Source: Lysinibacillus agricola
GTDB taxonomy: Bacteria > Bacillota > Bacilli > Bacillales_A > Planococcaceae
NCBI RefSeq assembly: GCF_016638705.1
Contig: NZ_CP067341.1
Span: forward strand, 3,475,501 to 3,539,500
Direction of reading: 5' to 3'
Length of the DNA: 64,000 nucleotides
Under the pieces are notes generated by a model, which worked only from the letters and a program-made list of their open reading frames with translations, was not told the DNA's origin and ran no database searches. The translations under genes and the position numbers were made by a program. Shown here one piece after another: positions 61,153 through 64,000 of the stretch (position 1 is its first letter; each line of letters opens with the position of its first letter).

Positions 61153-62463
61153 TTACAACTTATTTGCCAATACCTGATTCTCTACTTCTTGAATCGCTTT
61201 TTCTAGAATATCTAATAAATCTCTTAACTCTTTTTGGCTTATTGATAATGGTGGTGAAAATACAACAATATCTTGAGCATCTAGTACAACAGAGCGACAT
61301 ATTAATCCCAACTTTGCTGCCTCTGTCACTATTTGCGGAGCGAGGAGTTTTCCTTCATAAGAGATTTCTATACCTGCCATTAAACCTAAACCTCTTGCAT
61401 CTACAATAAATGGATACTTCGCTTGTAATACTTTTAACCCTGCTAATAGCTCTTGACCACGAATTTCTGCATTTGCTACTAAATTATCTTTCTCTATAAT
61501 TTCAATGTTTTTCAACCCAACTGCACAGGCCATTGGATGACCACTATAAGTGTATCCATGCAATATAGTTCCTTCTGATAACTCAGAAAATTCTTGGTGT
61601 ATTTTCTCTGAAATCATTACACCACCTAATTGTGCATATCCACTAGTAACACCTTTTGCAAAGCACATCATATCCGGTACCACATTAAAATGTTCCATCG
61701 CAAAGAACTTACCCGTCCTACCAAATCCTGTGATAACTTCATCAGTTATCATCAAAATACCGTACTCATTGCAAATTTCACGAATTTCTTTGAAATAATT
61801 ATCCGGTGCAACATGCACCCCCCCTGCACCTTGTACTGGCTCGGTGATGAAAGCAGCTATTGTTTCTGGACCTTCAGTTTCAATCAAATCACGTAAAGCC
61901 TGTATGGAGAAATGATCTACGAATAGAAAATCCGGTGCATTTGAATTTGTAAAATCACGAAATCCTTTTAAACCCGTCGCACTTGTAGCACCGATTGCCA
62001 CCCCGTGATAAGATCTCGATCTTGAGATAATTTTTTTTCGAGAAGTTTCCCCTTTTAATATCCAATAATGACGAGCCAATTTATAGGCGCTATCATTGGA
62101 TTCGGAACCACCGGACGTAAAAAATGTAGTATTTAAATCACCAGGTGCTAATTCTGCTAACTTTTTTGCTAATAGAATAGCAGGCTCATTACTAAACGTT
62201 GCAAAACAAGAACTGAAGGCTAATTTATCCATTTGTTCCTTCGCTACTTCACCAAGTTCTGTTCTACCATGTCCGATATTCACATTCCAAAGCGAAGACA
62301 TACCATCAATAACTTTTTTACCTGTAATATCATACAGATAAACACCTTTTCCTTCTGTAAAAATAAATGCCGGTCCATTTTCCGTCTTTACTGGTGAAGT
62401 AGGGTGTAGAAAATGCTTTTGGTCTAACACTTTAAGTTCTTCAACAGAATAATTTCTTTTCAT
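61153..62463 (-). CDS. Class III (omega-amino acid) aminotransferase
   Basis: 436 residues. PLP-binding Asp241 (MITDEVITGFGRTG) and Lys270 (CFAKGVTSGYAQLGG) are evident; FTSGGSESNDSAYKLARHYW is the phosphate-binding segment, and GYTYSGHPMACAVGL is typical of the omega-amino acid:pyruvate group. Candidate donors are beta-alanine, taurine or GABA. Clustering with ald points to pyruvate as acceptor (alanine then recycled). First gene of the set; a sigma-54-like promoter stands about 55 bp upstream. Confidence 0.93.
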   Translation of the reverse strand: MKRNYSVEELKVLDQKHFLHPTSPVKTENGPAFIFTEGKGVYLYDITGKKVIDGMSSLWNVNIGHGRTELGEVAKEQMDKLAFSSCFATFSNEPAILLAKKLAELAPGDLNTTFFTSGGSESNDSAYKLARHYWILKGETSRKKIISRSRSYHGVAIGATSATGLKGFRDFTNSNAPDFLFVDHFSIQALRDLIETEGPETIAAFITEPVQGAGGVHVAPDNYFKEIREICNEYGILMITDEVITGFGRTGKFFAMEHFNVVPDMMCFAKGVTSGYAQLGGVMISEKIHQEFSELSEGTILHGYTYSGHPMACAVGLKNIEIIEKDNLVANAEIRGQELLAGLKVLQAKYPFIVDARGLGLMAGIEISYEGKLLAPQIVTEAAKLGLICRSVVLDAQDIVVFSPPLSISQKELRDLLDILEKAIQEVENQVLANKL

Positions 62464-62516
62464 AAAAATACATCCTCTCTTTTAAATGTTTTTAAACAAT
62501 ACACTCACAATTAATA

Positions 62517-62532
62517 AACAATAAGCTTGCCA
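62517..62532 (-). promoter_or_regulatory. Sigma-54-like promoter before the aminotransferase operon
   Basis: On the minus strand TGGCAAGCTTATTGTT fits the -24/-12 pattern TGGCAC-N5-TTGCW with correct spacing and two mismatches. The start codon is 54 bp downstream. Sigma-54 control of amino-acid catabolic operons is common in Bacillales. No activator gene lies inside the window. Confidence 0.4.
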
Positions 62533-62762
62533 ACTACTAAAATGTGATTTACTTACATCTCGGAAATAAATTAATTTAATTTTCAATTAACTCTGAATAT
62601 AGGAATTGTTTCGTCGATTTAATTGTTAAGAGAGATTTGTTTTATCAAATAAGCCTACCCCTTTTTTCCATAACATTCCTAATCATCCAGCTACCTAAGC
62701 TAGAAGCATTATGAGAGACACTATATTAGTTTGAAATGGATATTCCCAAAAGTTAACGATGA

Positions 62763-64000
62763 TTAACTCTCGCTCCACTTAATAATATAATTTGCCAAAA
62801 CATTAGTTACTTCTACTACGCTATCTAAATGAACACATTCATCTGGTCCATGCATATTTTCTCCAATTGGCCCAAAGCACAATCCTTGTTTTCCGTAATA
62901 CTGAGTAAATCGTGCATCATTTCCTCCAGCTCTTCCAACCATTATTACTTTATGTCCGATAACATCTTCTGCATTTTCGTTGAATAATTTTACAAAAGGG
63001 TTCTCAGGATCTTGGTACCATGGCTCCGTTGACCATCCAAACCACTCTATAACAGGTGGATTTTTATCCATCCACTCATCGCCTAAGACAGATTTCATAA
63101 TCGTGTCTTGTACTAGTTGCTTAATTTCTTCGCGAGTTTCCCCTGGGATAAAACCAATTCTTCCTTCGAGGATCGCTTCCCCTGGAACTGTCGATACCCA
63201 GTCCCCAGCTTTTAGTACACCTAAGTTTAAGTGAACGGACTGTCCAGACCCCTTTTCAAATAAATCAAACTTAACATTTTTAGCACGCCATTCACTTAAT
63301 TCATCCAGCGCACTAAGGATTTTCATCATTTTTGAAATAGCATTTATGCCTTCATGCGCTAAACCAGCATGCGCTGTTCTTCCCTTTACATACACTCGGA
63401 AATACATAATCCCCCCATGACATATTGTCATATTCAAATTATGTGGCTCTGTCGAAATGTACCCATCTGTTACGAAGCCTTCCTCCAAACATGCTAAAGC
63501 TCCGCCGCCACCACCAGCTTCTTCTTCTATTACTGAATGTAGCTGAACATCTCCAGCAATTGGATAACCTAAATCAATTAATGTTTTCAATGCGAACCAA
63601 TTTGAAATAAGTCCTGCTTTCATATCGGCAGAGCCTCGACCGTATAACTTGTTTCCAATAATATCTCCACTCCATGGGTCCATCGTCCAGTTTGAATATG
63701 GTTCAGGAGAAACAACATCTACATGCCCGTGAATCGTTAATGACTTACCTTTGGAGACACCTTTATGTATTCCGATAATATTTTTTCGGTCTTCAAACGG
63801 AATACCTGAATCAATAAACGCTTCATGAGCTGAAACCTTCTCATATTTTGGTTCAATCTCATGCAAAATCAAGTTAAGTTCTTCATATTTTTTTTTCATG
63901 TATAATTGCATCTCTTGTTCATTACCAACAACGCTTTTTATACGTACGACATCTTGAATTGTTTTAAATAATTCTTCTTTATTTTCTTCTATATACAGTC
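62763..64000 (-). CDS. M20-family metallo-deacylase (ArgE/DapE/ACY1), partial at window edge
   Basis: At least 412 residues; the frame stays open through the window end (LYIEENKEELFKTIQDVVRI), so the N-terminus is cut off and the ATG at 63911 is internal. Metal ligands are visible in LTIHGHVDVVSP, KLYGRGSADMKAGL and IEEEAGGGG; the dimerisation lid contains GRTAHAGLAHEGINAI. It probably removes an N-acyl group from an amino acid, giving a free amine that the neighbouring aminotransferase could use (inference). It is transcribed in the same direction, but a 299-bp gap with its own promoter separates them. Confidence 0.92.
   Translation of the reverse strand, partial: LYIEENKEELFKTIQDVVRIKSVVGNEQEMQLYMKKKYEELNLILHEIEPKYEKVSAHEAFIDSGIPFEDRKNIIGIHKGVSKGKSLTIHGHVDVVSPEPYSNWTMDPWSGDIIGNKLYGRGSADMKAGLISNWFALKTLIDLGYPIAGDVQLHSVIEEEAGGGGGALACLEEGFVTDGYISTEPHNLNMTICHGGIMYFRVYVKGRTAHAGLAHEGINAISKMMKILSALDELSEWRAKNVKFDLFEKGSGQSVHLNLGVLKAGDWVSTVPGEAILEGRIGFIPGETREEIKQLVQDTIMKSVLGDEWMDKNPPVIEWFGWSTEPWYQDPENPFVKLFNENAEDVIGHKVIMVGRAGGNDARFTQYYGKQGLCFGPIGENMHGPDECVHLDSVVEVTNVLANYIIKWSES

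Noticed and set aside
61153..64000. Ectoine degradation (doe) cluster
   Set aside because: The deacylase is M20-type rather than DoeB, and no ectoine hydrolase gene is seen.
1..64000. tRNA, rRNA, prophage, or restriction-modification genes
   Set aside because: I read the intergenic regions on both strands and found no cloverleaf, rRNA segment, integrase, capsid or methylase/endonuclease genes of such systems.

Overview
The window is low-GC, Bacillus-type DNA. Strong Shine-Dalgarno sites, TTG/GTG starts, proC next to namA, an SpoVG/YuzB-type small protein, rnz, cdaS, yfmQ and a Bacillus megaterium-style anaerobic cobalamin operon all point to Bacillaceae/Planococcaceae. Lysinibacillus is my best guess; that genus call is inference, because no rRNA or other decisive marker is present.

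Layout. (1) 1-1475: the end of proC, then namA. (2) 1550-9480: an accessory region on the minus strand. It holds an IS3-type transposase scrap, decayed lipoprotein and secreted-protein genes, hairpin-rich and tandem repeats, a candidate structured RNA, and a run of small polymorphic-toxin immunity genes (two SUKH, an Imm51 wreck, a TriTu-like gene, several unassigned). A decayed toxin C-terminus lies inside the run. (3) 9479-12832: response regulator, ABC transporter and histidine kinase in one operon. (4) 13095-20158: a LysR gene, a DUF2332 gene, a MarR-controlled quinone/electrophile detoxification set with two matching operators, cdaS and small membrane proteins. (5) 20507-21448: rnz.

(6) 21537-37323: a 17-gene minus-strand cobalamin operon under a B12 riboswitch with its own terminator. 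In transcription order: cbiW, cbiH60, cbiX, cbiJ, cbiC, cbiD, cbiET, cbiL, cbiF, cbiG, cbiA, a sirC-like gene, cobA, a nitroreductase gene, btuR, cobQ and a methyltransferase gene. It covers the oxygen-independent route from uroporphyrinogen III to adenosylcobyric acid. A second B12 riboswitch drives the divergent cbiMNQO cobalt importer (37880-40828), so cobalt uptake and corrin synthesis share one signal. A 210-bp array of alternating 21-bp repeats sits between btuR and cobQ.

(7) 41148-44645: a large secreted subtilisin-like protease. (8) 45123-49041: a GNAT gene, then a glycosyltransferase, a CapE-type dehydratase and a frameshifted sugar reductase, then a DUF402 gene. (9) 49356-49975: a DUF4261 pseudogene cut off by a repeat that also occurs near 3.6 kb. 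(10) 49986-53338: a BASS-family transporter overlapping a GlcD-type FAD oxidase, with a divergent FadR-type regulator. (11) 53541-58271: yfmQ, a MocR-type regulator with two pairs of direct repeats at identical 24-bp spacing, a tiny hydrophobic ORF, an unknown gene and the tail of a P-loop protein. (12) 58537-64000: alanine dehydrogenase, an aldehyde dehydrogenase, a class III aminotransferase and a partial M20 deacylase. They look like an omega-amino acid catabolic module with a sigma-54-like promoter.

A palindromic dispersed repeat occurs three times (12.9, 20.3 and 44.9 kb). All function calls rest on motif recognition by eye; no database search was run.
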